Below, piece by piece: positions 1-9,500 of a DNA stretch of 39,115 nucleotides. Source of the DNA: Akkermansiaceae bacterium UBA1518 (GTDB taxonomy: Bacteria > Verrucomicrobiota > Verrucomicrobiia > Verrucomicrobiales > Akkermansiaceae). The notes below the pieces were generated by a model that was given only the letters and a program-made list of their open reading frames with translations, was not told the origin of the DNA and did not search any database. The stretch is from positions 1 to 39,115 of the forward strand of contig DCQM01000225.1 of the NCBI GenBank assembly GCA_002323895.1, read 5' to 3'. Made by a program: the position numbers and the translations under genes. Position 1 is the stretch's first letter. The number at the start of each line of letters is the position of its first letter.

Positions 1-524
1 CCAAGGATCCGGTCATATTCAGCCGGGTTAATTCCCTCCATCGGGCAGGCATCGATTCCGAGCATCGCGGCAGTTGTCATGAGCTGACCAAGCGCAATGT
101 AGGTCTGGAGTTTAGCCCATTGTAGCATCGCGGTATCGTCCATGTTTTTAGTGAAGCCGACCATCATATCACGGTAAGGATTCAGCTGGTCAATTTCTCC
201 TCCGCGAATCTCGATCGTGCGGGAAAGAAATGAGTCGATCTCTGCCTCAGTCATTGATGTCTTTGCAGTAAGGACGACCAAGTGAGAACAATCAGTAACT
301 TGTGCTTGTCCCCAAGAATGGGGGAGGAGCTCTTCTTTGATTTTGCGGTCACGAATGGTCACGAAGTGCCATGGCTGCAGACCAAAGGAGGAAGGGGTCA
401 GAACTAATGAGCTGGCGATGCTTGACCAGACTTCGTCGGGAATGATCTTGGAAGCATCAAATTTTTTGGTGGCGTAGCGCCACTGGAGTCGATCAATAAG
501 GTCTTGGGGTGAAAGTTGGTGCAT
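1..524 (-). CDS. NAD(P)H-dependent nitroreductase, NfsB-like (3' end beyond the window)
   Basis: The reading frame starts at ATG 524-522 and stays open to the left edge, so about 174 N-terminal residues are visible and the C-terminus is missing. Seen: RYATKKFD near residue 17, LTPSSFGLQPWHF near residue 44, and QTYIALGQLMTTAAMLGID followed by ACPMEG near residue 150. These match the FMN-binding nitroreductase family, where E. coli NfsB has KRHSTKAFD, YSPSSTNSQPWHF and VAALGLDAVPIEG. Members are soluble flavoproteins that reduce nitro compounds, quinones or similar acceptors with NAD(P)H. The physiological substrate cannot be read from sequence. The start codon lies 8 bases after the lptD stop, so the two genes are probably co-transcribed. 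No functional link to LPS export is evident. Confidence 0.9.
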   Translation of the reverse strand, partial: MHQLSPQDLIDRLQWRYATKKFDASKIIPDEVWSSIASSLVLTPSSFGLQPWHFVTIRDRKIKEELLPHSWGQAQVTDCSHLVVLTAKTSMTEAEIDSFLSRTIEIRGGEIDQLNPYRDMMVGFTKNMDDTAMLQWAKLQTYIALGQLMTTAAMLGIDACPMEGINPAEYDRIL

Positions 525-532
525 ACGCCTAA

Positions 533-2920
533 TCATTGCGCTCCAATCTTGATTGGCAAGGAAAGGCTTGGGATTTCCTTGATACCAAAATTGAACATGA
601 TTCCGTGCTCATCTTGTGCCCGATTGTTTCGAATGAAAAACCCGGCTGAGCCGACAAAGGAATCAAAGTCGTAGTGGATATTGTATTGCTGTAACTCCAA
701 GGTGTTGTCGACGAGCTCAAGTCGATGATGGGTTCCGATTCCCCAGTAGTCGTTGAGTCGCGTAAAGGTTTCGAGTACGATTCGGTCTGAATCACGCAGA
801 ACCGGGTGATTGTTCAAGTGTCGATAGCCGACTTTAAATTCAAAGTCATCGTCTGGCATGAAGCGCATGGAAGAGGCGACTTCGGTAAAGTTATCGGTCG
901 TAGAGACTGGAAACTGGGTTTCAAGATCCAACTCCAACCAAGGAACAGGATTCCAACGGATGTCGTTGTAGAGATTTGAGAAATCGCGGTCGAGTTCTGG
1001 ATCTTCGATAAAAGCATCGAAATAAGTGTCCATCGTAAGCCAGTCATGCATTCCACTATCACGCCGGGTGACGAGTCGATTTCTCATGCCCACCCGTAGA
1101 ATGCTCCAGTCCTGAAGGTCATCAACGGCAGTGAAACGGCCGACTTGGCGTTGTCGAGGACGACTGGTGGGAGTGAGGCGATCGATACGGCCAAAGGATG
1201 AATCCAGCTCGTTAGTCGAGAGCCAGCTAAGGGAAGAATAAGGTTCGATAATATGACGGGCGCCATCGATTCCCCATTTGTCACTGTTGAAATTGGGGAG
1301 GAGCTTGTTGAGCTTTGTAGAAACATCAAGGTTCGCGGAAACATGAGTCCGGCCGATAGAGTCATCCGGTCCCTGAACTGCTTGATAGTTGCTATGGCCG
1401 GCACCGAGGCGCGGAACGACGTTAAAATGGCCAGCTTTGGTTGGGAGTGAGAACTCGTGGTAGGTATGGAAGCGAGTGAATCCCCGATCATCGAGAAGGC
1501 GGCTGATCTGGCCGATTCTAGGGTCACCGGGAAGGAGGGCGTCAGCTTCGCTTTGCAGGCTGTCTCTTTGGAATTTTGCGAGCCTCTCTTGGTAGACACC
1601 AAGTGAAGTTTGGCTTTCGTAAAGGAGCGGCGTATCGAGGAAAGGTTGTCGGATCCAGTCGTGGGTGAACTCGGGAAGGCGGGTATCGCTTTGATAAAAA
1701 TCATTGAGCCTGAGTCGTGTGCCAAGCTGAGTTAAGCTGTTCGCAGACCGCTTAGTGAATCCAAGAAAGTTGTCCGGTGCTCGGTTGATACGAAAAAGCG
1801 AGGGATCAAAATCTTCAAGATAGTATTCGTCGCTTAGCAGGGTTAGGTTCGCGTCGAAGCTGTATTTTGAGACCGGGGTTTCGAGGAATGGAATCCGGTG
1901 AACGAATTCAGCGCGGAATCGATTCGGCTTAATGTTAGTTCGGTCAACTCCGGCTCGTTCGTCTTCCGGATTAAGATCATCAATGTAGTAAATCTTTAGC
2001 CAGCCATAACCATCTTTTGAGTCGAGGCGTGTATCAAAAAAGTCCACCCCCATTCCAAGTCCTTTATTAGAATAGAGATCGGCATGCCATTGTGAGAGAA
2101 GCCAGGCCCCTTTTTTCTCACTCGTTTCTGGATCACGTTCGCCACCGAGCATGATTCCGTAACGGTTTTTAACAAAGGCTCCTAGGTTTGTCTGACCACC
2201 AGGAGCAATTAGGTAGCCTCGATTCGCATCAAATGGTTGAGCTAGGTATGGGAGCCATAGAAGGTTTCTATTTCCGATACGGAGGTTAAAGTCCTTAAAG
2301 ATGATCTTGTCGTCTGGAAAGATAGTTGCGCGTTTCGACTGTAGCCAGAAGTCGGGGTTTTCGGCATCGTGCGTCGTGATGCCCGCGTCTTCCGCTACAA
2401 ATACCTTCCGATCATCACTTGTGATTTGGCGTATGCTTTTAGCTTTTAGCATAATCGGAGAGAAGCCGAGCCGAAGATCCTTTGTTTCGAAGGATTTTGT
2501 CTCGAGATTAAAAACGGAGGATTTACCGCGATACACAAGTCCGTCTTGGTATAAGCTGACGTTGCCAGTAAGTTGAACCGTCTTCTTAGAAAAATTGATA
2601 AGTGCTAGGTCGGCATAGGCTTTGAGTCCAGCATCAGTCTTTAGTTGGATGTCTCCAATGTAGCGCACAATGGTATCAGAGGCATTTGGGCTATCCTGGT
2701 TGAGCGAACCATCGAGACGAATTGTTTTGCCATACATTTCGACACCTGTGGGAAGGGTCGCAAAGGGGGCTTGAGAAGAATTGTTAAGAAGGTCCGAAAT
2801 CGGATCCCCATCGGGCTCAGTGAGAGTGTCAGGAGTCAGTGGGGGAAGGGGTGCAGGCAGATCATCCTGGCTCGTAGCGAGAAGGAAGGTTAGGGAAAAT
2901 AAAGCGAACGGCCGACGCAT
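533..2920 (-). CDS. lptD: LPS-assembly outer-membrane protein LptD (OstA)
   Basis: LptD forms the outer-membrane barrel that inserts lipopolysaccharide delivered by the Lpt bridge. The 795-residue product (ATG at 2920) begins with a signal peptide (MRRPFALFSLTFLLATS). It continues with an OstA/LptA-like beta-jellyroll region at about residues 60-210, containing ADLALINFSKKTVQLTGNVS. Next comes the family block KIIFKDFNLRIGNRNLLWLPYL near residue 205-225 (split here as KIIFKDFNLRI and GNRNLLWLPYL), then a long beta-rich barrel rich in aromatic and charged alternation. Length is close to E. coli LptD (784). The whole protein contains no cysteine, so the disulfide-controlled maturation known in E. 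coli cannot apply. The gene is divergent from the 3010 epimerase, with 89 bases between the two starts. No LptE candidate is visible. The identification is firm; the cysteine absence is read directly from the translation. Confidence 0.9.
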   Translation of the reverse strand: MRRPFALFSLTFLLATSQDDLPAPLPPLTPDTLTEPDGDPISDLLNNSSQAPFATLPTGVEMYGKTIRLDGSLNQDSPNASDTIVRYIGDIQLKTDAGLKAYADLALINFSKKTVQLTGNVSLYQDGLVYRGKSSVFNLETKSFETKDLRLGFSPIMLKAKSIRQITSDDRKVFVAEDAGITTHDAENPDFWLQSKRATIFPDDKIIFKDFNLRIGNRNLLWLPYLAQPFDANRGYLIAPGGQTNLGAFVKNRYGIMLGGERDPETSEKKGAWLLSQWHADLYSNKGLGMGVDFFDTRLDSKDGYGWLKIYYIDDLNPEDERAGVDRTNIKPNRFRAEFVHRIPFLETPVSKYSFDANLTLLSDEYYLEDFDPSLFRINRAPDNFLGFTKRSANSLTQLGTRLRLNDFYQSDTRLPEFTHDWIRQPFLDTPLLYESQTSLGVYQERLAKFQRDSLQSEADALLPGDPRIGQISRLLDDRGFTRFHTYHEFSLPTKAGHFNVVPRLGAGHSNYQAVQGPDDSIGRTHVSANLDVSTKLNKLLPNFNSDKWGIDGARHIIEPYSSLSWLSTNELDSSFGRIDRLTPTSRPRQRQVGRFTAVDDLQDWSILRVGMRNRLVTRRDSGMHDWLTMDTYFDAFIEDPELDRDFSNLYNDIRWNPVPWLELDLETQFPVSTTDNFTEVASSMRFMPDDDFEFKVGYRHLNNHPVLRDSDRIVLETFTRLNDYWGIGTHHRLELVDNTLELQQYNIHYDFDSFVGSAGFFIRNNRAQDEHGIMFNFGIKEIPSLSLPIKIGAQ

Positions 2921-3009
2921 AGAGCCTGCAAAAGCTTAGAGAGGAGTCAAAAGGGTGTCGATAGGATTTGCTGGAATTGTTGGAGATCACGTTTAAGATC
3001 GCGTGTTGA

Positions 3010-3891
3010 ATGAAGGATAAGAGCGTAGGTGTGATCGGAGCTTCAGGTCAGATCGGGAGGCATTTATGCACTGCCCTGATCGCTAGAGGGTGGAAAGTTA
3101 TCCCGTTTTCCCGATCAGTTCGGGAGGATGGGGTTTTTTGTTGGCGGAAGTGGTCCGGGGAAGAGGAGATTGACCTTGAAGGCCTAACTTCTGTTATCAA
3201 TTTGTCAGGGGAGGCGATCGATCAGCGATGGACAAAAAAACGTAAGGATCTCTTCCGAAAGAGTCGGGTCGATCTTACCTCAAAGCTTTCCAGAGCGATT
3301 GTGAATTCTGATGTCAAAGTCCTGCTTAATGCTTCTGCAACCGGTATTTATGGTGATCGTGGTGATGAGTGCCTCCCTGAAGGTGCCTCAGTGGGAAGGA
3401 GCTATCTGGCGGAGCTTTGTCGGGATTGGGAAAATGCGGTTGAGGTGCCTCAAAATGTTAGAACGGTCTTTTTACGAACCGGGGTTGTTTTGGGGAAAGA
3501 TAGTAGGGCTTGGGAAAAAATGAGTAAGATATTTAAGTGGGGAGTTGGCGGTGAATTAGGGAATGGCAAACAGTGGATGCCTTGGATTCACTTGGACGAC
3601 GAAGTGGAAGGAATCGTTTTTTGTCTAGAAAACGAAATTGAAGGCCCCGTAAATTTGGTCGCCCCGGAGTCAGTGCGAAATGCTCAATTTACCAAGGCTG
3701 TGGGTAAGGCAATGAGGCGGTTTACTCCATTTGCGGCGCCGGCATTTGGTCTAAAATTGCTTTTGGGCGATTTCGCGAAGGAAGGACTTTTGGCAAGTGC
3801 TAGAGTTGTTCCGCAGGTGTTGCTCGATACGGGCTATGATTTCAAATATCCGACCATTGATAAAGCGATGTCTGAAATTGTCTCCAACTAG
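3010..3891 (+). CDS. TIGR01777-family NAD(P)-dependent epimerase (YfcH/SDR39U1 type)
   Basis: This is a 293-residue extended short-chain dehydrogenase-like protein. The N-terminal Rossmann glycine motif is VGVIGASGQIGRHL (residues 6-19). The family-typical VINLSGEAIDQRWT lies near residue 62, followed by LLNASATGIYGDRGDE near residue 105, FLRTGVVLG near residue 153 and WMPWIHLDDEVEG near residue 188. These are hallmarks of the TIGR01777 family (E. coli YfcH), whose physiological substrate is not established. The catalytic SDR tyrosine region is GIYGDRG rather than classical YxxxK. The start ATG at 3010 is the first usable one. Its stop TAG (3889-3891) overlaps the stop of the opposing gene inside one CTAG palindrome. 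No Shine-Dalgarno motif precedes it. Confidence 0.85.
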   Translation: MKDKSVGVIGASGQIGRHLCTALIARGWKVIPFSRSVREDGVFCWRKWSGEEEIDLEGLTSVINLSGEAIDQRWTKKRKDLFRKSRVDLTSKLSRAIVNSDVKVLLNASATGIYGDRGDECLPEGASVGRSYLAELCRDWENAVEVPQNVRTVFLRTGVVLGKDSRAWEKMSKIFKWGVGGELGNGKQWMPWIHLDDEVEGIVFCLENEIEGPVNLVAPESVRNAQFTKAVGKAMRRFTPFAAPAFGLKLLLGDFAKEGLLASARVVPQVLLDTGYDFKYPTIDKAMSEIVSN

Positions 3892-6326
3892 CTGGTTAAT
3901 GAGGCCTTGTCCGCCCATTTTTCGTGCCACTCACGATAAATTTTTGGAGAAATTTCCGAGGGCTTGATTTCCGAGCGACCGCCCCAGAATACGTTGGTGT
4001 AGCTCACCGGAATTCCGACTGATTCAAGGTGTTGATCGATTGCGGCTTTATGCTCAAGGACTTTATCTTTTTCGGTTCCGTGGACTACGCCCATAATATT
4101 AACATCACCGAATTTCGGACCGCCTTCACGCCAGTAGGCGTGGGTCATGCAGTGGTGACGACCGACTTCGCCTCCGGATTCCATTTCGCGACCCTTGGGG
4201 ACAGCCCAGTGAAAGAGTCCATTGAAACGAGTGACTCGCTTCCCGGTATCGGATGGTTTCACGTGCTCGAGGAAAGTAGAAAAGCGACCGATCACCTTCT
4301 TATTGTCGAGAGTCCTGGCAACTTCAAAGAAGCGTTCAAGCGTAACTCCGGCAATTTTGGCACGGTTATCCCAGCAATTTACGATGATTTCATCTGGCCC
4401 GAGTTCCTCTTTGAGAGCGAGGAGAACGTCCCATTCTTCCTGGGTGAGATCGACAACTGTGGTGGTCATCATTTCGGCGGGAACATCGAGTTTCGCTCCA
4501 GGTTCTAGGCCTTTGCGACGGACGTGGCCAACGCCGAGAGCGAAGACTCCGTTGGCTGGCATCAGAATAAATTCTTCGGCTCCAACCAGCCGCTTGAGGA
4601 CTTTGCCATGTTCTTCAAGTGATTCGCCTTGAGGGACTTTGAGAGTAGTCCAGAGCCGGTAGCTAGAACCGGAAATCTGGCCGTCGGTCGAGCGAATGAC
4701 GACGTGACCAGAGAAGGGATCTTCCTTGGCCATAAAGTCGAAAGCGGCGTTGAGTTTTTCCTCGGGGAGCCGCCAAGCAACGAGTGCGCCGTGGGCTAGC
4801 TTTGTTGCCAGCATAGTCTGCCGGACTCGGCGAATAACTCTAGCTTCGAGCATCGCTCGGATTCGCTCTAGGACGAGATTAAGTTCAACTCCGGATTCTT
4901 CAGCAATGATGGAAAATGGGTCTTGTTGGAAGCCAGAAACCAAGTCTTCGGAAATACTGAGAATCTTGGCGTTAATCGGGTCGTCGTGTTCGGTGGGGAT
5001 ATTGCTCATTGTTGAAAGAGTTTCTTTTACGAATTGGTAGGCTGCTTCTTTATCAGAAAGTCTTCCCTCCAGTTGCTCGGTTTGAACTTCGTGGAGAATT
5101 TTGCCGATTTTTGGTCCGGGGGCGATCTCGAAATCATGGATAAGATCGTGCCCAGTAAGGAGTGGCTTTGGGATTAGAGGTTCTTTAGCGAAATCTTCTC
5201 TCTTATTCCGAACAAAGTCATAGTTATCGCGTAGTCCGTTTGAGCTGTCGCAGTCGACGCGATGGAGCTCTGTTTCCATGCTAAAAGTCTCCGCTGACAT
5301 GAATCGCTTTAACTTAGCAGTGCGCATTTCCCTCACATGCATGAAGCGCATATGGCGGGAAACCATGAAGGTGACATCCTCTATCGTTTGATTTGAATAG
5401 CGCAGGCGACGAAGGATTCTTTCGGCCATTTGGGCTCCAACCTTATCGTGGCTATTGAAGCGAAGTCGCTCTGCTTCGGCATCCCAAGTCTGGGTGGCAG
5501 GTTTGCCAATATCGTGAAAAAGAACGGCAAGAGCAAGGGGGAGAGGAGGCGAATCGAGAAGGGAAAGAGCAATACGAGTATGAACGTAGACGTCACCCTC
5601 GGGGTGCCATTGGGGAGGTTGCTCGCAGCCCTGTAAGTCGGTGACTTCAGGTAAAAATTCCATGATGAGTCCAGACTCGACGAGGAGGTCAAGGCCACGA
5701 CTGCGGTCGGGAGCTATGATGATACGTGAGAACTCGTCGCGGATTCGCTCAGGTGAAATTTGTGAGAGAAGGGGAGCGCATTCTTGAATAGCGATCCAAG
5801 TTTGGGGCTCAATTTCAAATCCGGTGGTTGTTGCAAAACGAATCGCGCGGAGAAGGCGCAGCGCGTCTTCCTTAAAACGGTCTTCTGGATTCCCGATAGC
5901 GCGCAGAATTTTTGCGTCAAGATCGGCGCGCCCCCCCACATGGTCAATGATTTCTCTCGTGAGAGGATCTTGATAAAGCCCGTTGATGGTAAAGTCGCGG
6001 CGTTGTGCGTCTTTTTCAGGCGAGGAAAATTCAATCGAATCAGGACGGCGCCCATCTTTGTAAGATCCGTCGGTCCGAAAGGTCGCGACTTCGATTGTTT
6101 CACCAGCATCTTTTACAATAATAACGCCGAAGTGTTTACCGATGGCATCTGATTTTGGGAAAAGCGCCTGCACCTCATCGGGCCGAGCCGAGGTCGCGAG
6201 GTCGTAGTCCTTTGGAGTTTGTCCTAGAAGTTGATCTCGAACGGCTCCGCCGGCAAAGTAAACAAGGTGACCAGCCTCCCGTAAAATATGGGCGGATTGG
6301 ATGGCGAGTTCCTTCTGGATGCTCAT
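3888..6326 (-). CDS. tRNA CCA-adding nucleotidyltransferase fused to tandem AhbA/AhbB-like (siroheme decarboxylase/Lrp-fold) domains
   Basis: The single uninterrupted frame encodes 812 residues from ATG 6326; the upstream TTG at 6368 is less likely. Residues 1-439 are a complete class II CCA-adding enzyme: FAGGAVRD at 24-31, catalytic Asp40 and Asp42 in KDYDLA, an RNA-binding region, an HD motif in LAVLFHDIGKP, and the family C-terminal KIGKILHEVQTEQLEGRLS. Residues from about 444 are unrelated: a winged-helix Lrp-like repeat (DPFSIIAEESGVELNLVLER, then VIRRVRQTML) followed by a second repeat with GRHHCMTHAYWRE and GDVNIMGVVHG. This is the pattern of AhbA and AhbB, which decarboxylate siroheme in alternative heme synthesis and are related to NirDLGH. 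A possible internal start (ATG 5009, MSNIP) has no ribosome-binding site. Domain identities are family recognition; the function of the fusion is unknown. No other heme-synthesis gene is in the window. Confidence 0.85.
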   Translation of the reverse strand: MSIQKELAIQSAHILREAGHLVYFAGGAVRDQLLGQTPKDYDLATSARPDEVQALFPKSDAIGKHFGVIIVKDAGETIEVATFRTDGSYKDGRRPDSIEFSSPEKDAQRRDFTINGLYQDPLTREIIDHVGGRADLDAKILRAIGNPEDRFKEDALRLLRAIRFATTTGFEIEPQTWIAIQECAPLLSQISPERIRDEFSRIIIAPDRSRGLDLLVESGLIMEFLPEVTDLQGCEQPPQWHPEGDVYVHTRIALSLLDSPPLPLALAVLFHDIGKPATQTWDAEAERLRFNSHDKVGAQMAERILRRLRYSNQTIEDVTFMVSRHMRFMHVREMRTAKLKRFMSAETFSMETELHRVDCDSSNGLRDNYDFVRNKREDFAKEPLIPKPLLTGHDLIHDFEIAPGPKIGKILHEVQTEQLEGRLSDKEAAYQFVKETLSTMSNIPTEHDDPINAKILSISEDLVSGFQQDPFSIIAEESGVELNLVLERIRAMLEARVIRRVRQTMLATKLAHGALVAWRLPEEKLNAAFDFMAKEDPFSGHVVIRSTDGQISGSSYRLWTTLKVPQGESLEEHGKVLKRLVGAEEFILMPANGVFALGVGHVRRKGLEPGAKLDVPAEMMTTTVVDLTQEEWDVLLALKEELGPDEIIVNCWDNRAKIAGVTLERFFEVARTLDNKKVIGRFSTFLEHVKPSDTGKRVTRFNGLFHWAVPKGREMESGGEVGRHHCMTHAYWREGGPKFGDVNIMGVVHGTEKDKVLEHKAAIDQHLESVGIPVSYTNVFWGGRSEIKPSEISPKIYREWHEKWADKASLTS

Positions 6327-6518
6327 GGCTCGGGTCGACAAACTTGTCGTGTTGTGGCCGGTAGGCAACTGGAAAACAAAGCGTTTTAATACGATTGGAT
6401 GATTTCTCGATTCTTTAGCTATGTCTGGGAGGTTTTGGGGGCTTCTTTGTAGGGAGCTTCAGGTCGATTATCTTGAAGGCAGCAAAAATCTAGGAGGGTG
6501 TTCTATAGGTTTTTAAGT

Positions 6519-6546
6519 TTGAGGGGCGAAGTGGATATTCTATCAT
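6519..6546 (+). promoter_or_regulatory. Possible promoter of the heme-binding protein gene, implying a very short or absent leader
   Basis: TTGAGG at 6519-6524 and TATCAT at 6541-6546 are separated by 16 bases, resembling a sigma-70 -35/-10 pair (4/6 and 5/6 matches). A start point 6-9 bases after the -10 would fall at or just before ATG 6555, giving a leaderless or almost leaderless mRNA. The match is modest and the region is AT-rich, so chance is possible. The 228-base gap between the two divergent genes (6327-6554) also holds an AGGAGG at 6492-6497 that is not correctly spaced from any ATG. Confidence 0.3.
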
Positions 6547-6554
6547 CTTATCTT

Positions 6555-9500
6555 ATGAAGTTCCCTCCCTACATCCTCTTTAGTTCATTACTGGGGAGTC
6601 TTGTTGTTGCCGAACAGAAGACGATGCTTGAGAGTTTTACTGTTGCGCCAGGATTAGAAGCGAAACTTTGGGCGGGAATTGAGTTGATACATAGTCCGGT
6701 GGCGATGGATGTAGATGCTAGAGGTCGGGTTTGGGTGACGGAAGATTTGCAGGGATCAGGAAAAAAGGGTGCGCATGCACGCATTAAGATCCTTGAAGAT
6801 ACCGATCGCGACGGGAAAGCGGATTTGGTTAAAGAATTTGGGCCAACCTTTAGCTCGAAACCGATGGGAATCAGTGTTTTCGACAATAAAATCGTGATTT
6901 CGATGGCTCCAAATATCCATGTTTATACCGATGTGGACCGAGATGATGTTTTTGATCCCAAAGTCGACAAGGAGGAAATCATAGCGAAGGGTTTTCATGG
7001 GCAGGCCCATGATCATGCTCTTCATGCGGTGGTCCCGGGTCCGAGCGGGAAGTGGTATGTCAATCATGGTAATATTGGGGCTGATGTTACGATGGCGGAT
7101 GGGCGTCGGATTCACGCGAGTTCATACTACAGCCAGAACCCGCAGAGCATTGGAAAGAAGAGTTTCGATGGACGGATTTATGTGGGTGGGTTTGGGCTTC
7201 GCATGAACCCGGATGGCAGCGGAGCTGAGGTTATTTTTCAGAATTCTCGCAATGCACACGCGATGGTGGTGACTTCTTTTGGGGATATTTTGCAGGCCGA
7301 TAATGATGATCCGGCTCACGCGCGCGCGGCTTGGGTGATGGAGCATTCGAATTTTGGTTATGCTGCGTTGGAGGATGGTAACCGCTCTTGGGAGGACTCG
7401 GCGAAGAGTTGGGAAAAAAAGACGGTAACTGCTGAGATTATGAATGATGCTTATGAGCGGCATTCCAAGTCATCACTGCGTCGTGACGAGGGACACTGGC
7501 GGGAGCATTTCCCGGGGGTCACTCCGCCGGGAAATCTTTGGGGTCCGGGAGCTCCAACGGGTGATTATTTCATCGAGGGAGATGAGTTGGGGAAAGAGTA
7601 TCGGGGGAAATATCTGGTTTGTGAGACAGTGCATCGTGCTGTCTTCGCTTTTGATTTGAGGCGAGGGGATGGACGGATCGAGCTGGAGAATCTGGATAAG
7701 TCGTTCTTCGCGGCCGATCGTCGTTCCAAGAATAAATCAGCATCGGGTTTCTTGCCCTCGGATGTGGTGGCAGGAACAGATGGTGCACTTTTTGTGAGTG
7801 ACTGGAATTCCCATACTAATGCTCGGGGCTCTGGGAATGCGTTAGGTGGGATTTTTCGCATTGCGAAGAAGGGTGCTCCGATCAAACCGCCCGAGATAAA
7901 TTTTTTAACGACTGATGGTCTACTTGAAGCATTAAAAAGTCCGGCGCCGGGAGTCCGATGGTTTGCTCAGAAACGTCTCAAAGAAAAGGGTGATGCTTTT
8001 GAGAAATTGATGGAGTTTTGTAAGCTCTATGAGGGAAATCCTTACTATGTGGCCCGGGCAACTTATGTGTTGGCGCAGTTGGAAGATATCAGGGGAGCCG
8101 CCGCCGTTCAGTTGATGCTCACGTCCGGCTACGAACAGTGGAGAGTTCTCGCGATCCGAGCGTTGCGTATGGCAGATAAGAAATTCCTTCGGTCGGTTGT
8201 TTCGCAAATGTCAGATGATCCCTCTCAATCCGTTCGGATGGAGTTGCTAGCTTTGATGCGAGGAATGGAGTTGCGGGACATCAAGGATGATTTAGTGAAA
8301 TTGATTGCGGGCTATGATGGAAAGAATCGCTATTACCTTGAGGCGCTTGGTGCGGTTTTCGATGATTTTGAATCTCAGGTCTATCTTGAATTGGTGAAAC
8401 CTGAGCAGCCTGATCCAAAGGTTTGGAATGAGCGGCAAATGAATCTGGCATGGCGGCTTCGGAGTCCGGAAGCTCTGGCTGATCTGGCCGAGTGCATGAT
8501 GGCGAATAAGATTGATGTGGAGACTTTCCGGCGATTTGCTTACACGTTCGCGCTCTGTTATTCCGATAAAGAGAGAAATCGCAATCTGAACTTTATGAAG
8601 AGGTTTGCGGAATACGAGTCCTTTCAAGGTGAGGATTACCAGACGATCATTAGGGAGTTTATCGAAAAGGATATTAGCGATCCCGACCCGGTCCCTCTAA
8701 CACAGAGTTATCTTTTTCCAACGAAGTTTGGTATTCCCACCGAGTCCGGTTCGGTTGATGAGATTGCTTCGTTAAGACCTGATGCTGGGAATGGGAGAAG
8801 CAAAGCAGCTTTATGCATGGTATGCCATCAGATCGGTGGAACCGGCACGCCGTTTGGTCCGGATTTGACGAATTGGGGGCAAGTGAGGGATGTCAAAGAG
8901 GTGATTCGGGCGATGGTTGACCCGTCGGCTGAATTGGCACATGGCTATGACAAGCCTTTGGTGGTAACGCAGAGTGGGCATCGCCTCGAAGGAGTTTCAC
9001 GAGGTTACAGTTGGCATGCTGGAGCGATTCGAGTGAAGACGATGGGTGGACTCACGTTAAAGGTCCCGCATCGTCGCCCGCATGCGAAAATTGAGTATCT
9101 CAAGGATCATTCATGGATGCCTTCTGCTTCTGCGATGGGGCTGAAGAATCAAGACGTGCGGGACATTGCAGCATACTTGATGAGCGACATCGCCGGCGAA
9201 GTTGATAGCGGATTAGTAGTGAAGATGGAGCCAAAGTTTAGTCGTGGTGACAGGCCGGGGTGGGTCGAGTTGACTGGCGAGGATTTTCTGAACGTGAACT
9301 GCCGCGCTGATACCTGGAAATGGGAAGGGAACCATGCTTGGTGCACGGGCAGCCCGACCGGCGTGATTCGGTATCGAAAGCCACTGACCAATTTTGAATT
9401 TTCCTGTGAATGGATGCACAAGAAAAAGGGAGGGAATTCCGGGGTCTTTGTGTGGGCGACTCCGCAGTCTGTTAATCGATTGATGGCTGGCAAGGGTGCC

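Noticed and set aside
5007..5009. Internal ATG (MSNIP) as a separate start for the AhbA/AhbB-like part
   Set aside because: No ribosome-binding motif precedes it and there is no stop codon between the two halves, so a fusion is the simpler reading; a secondary internal start is not excluded.
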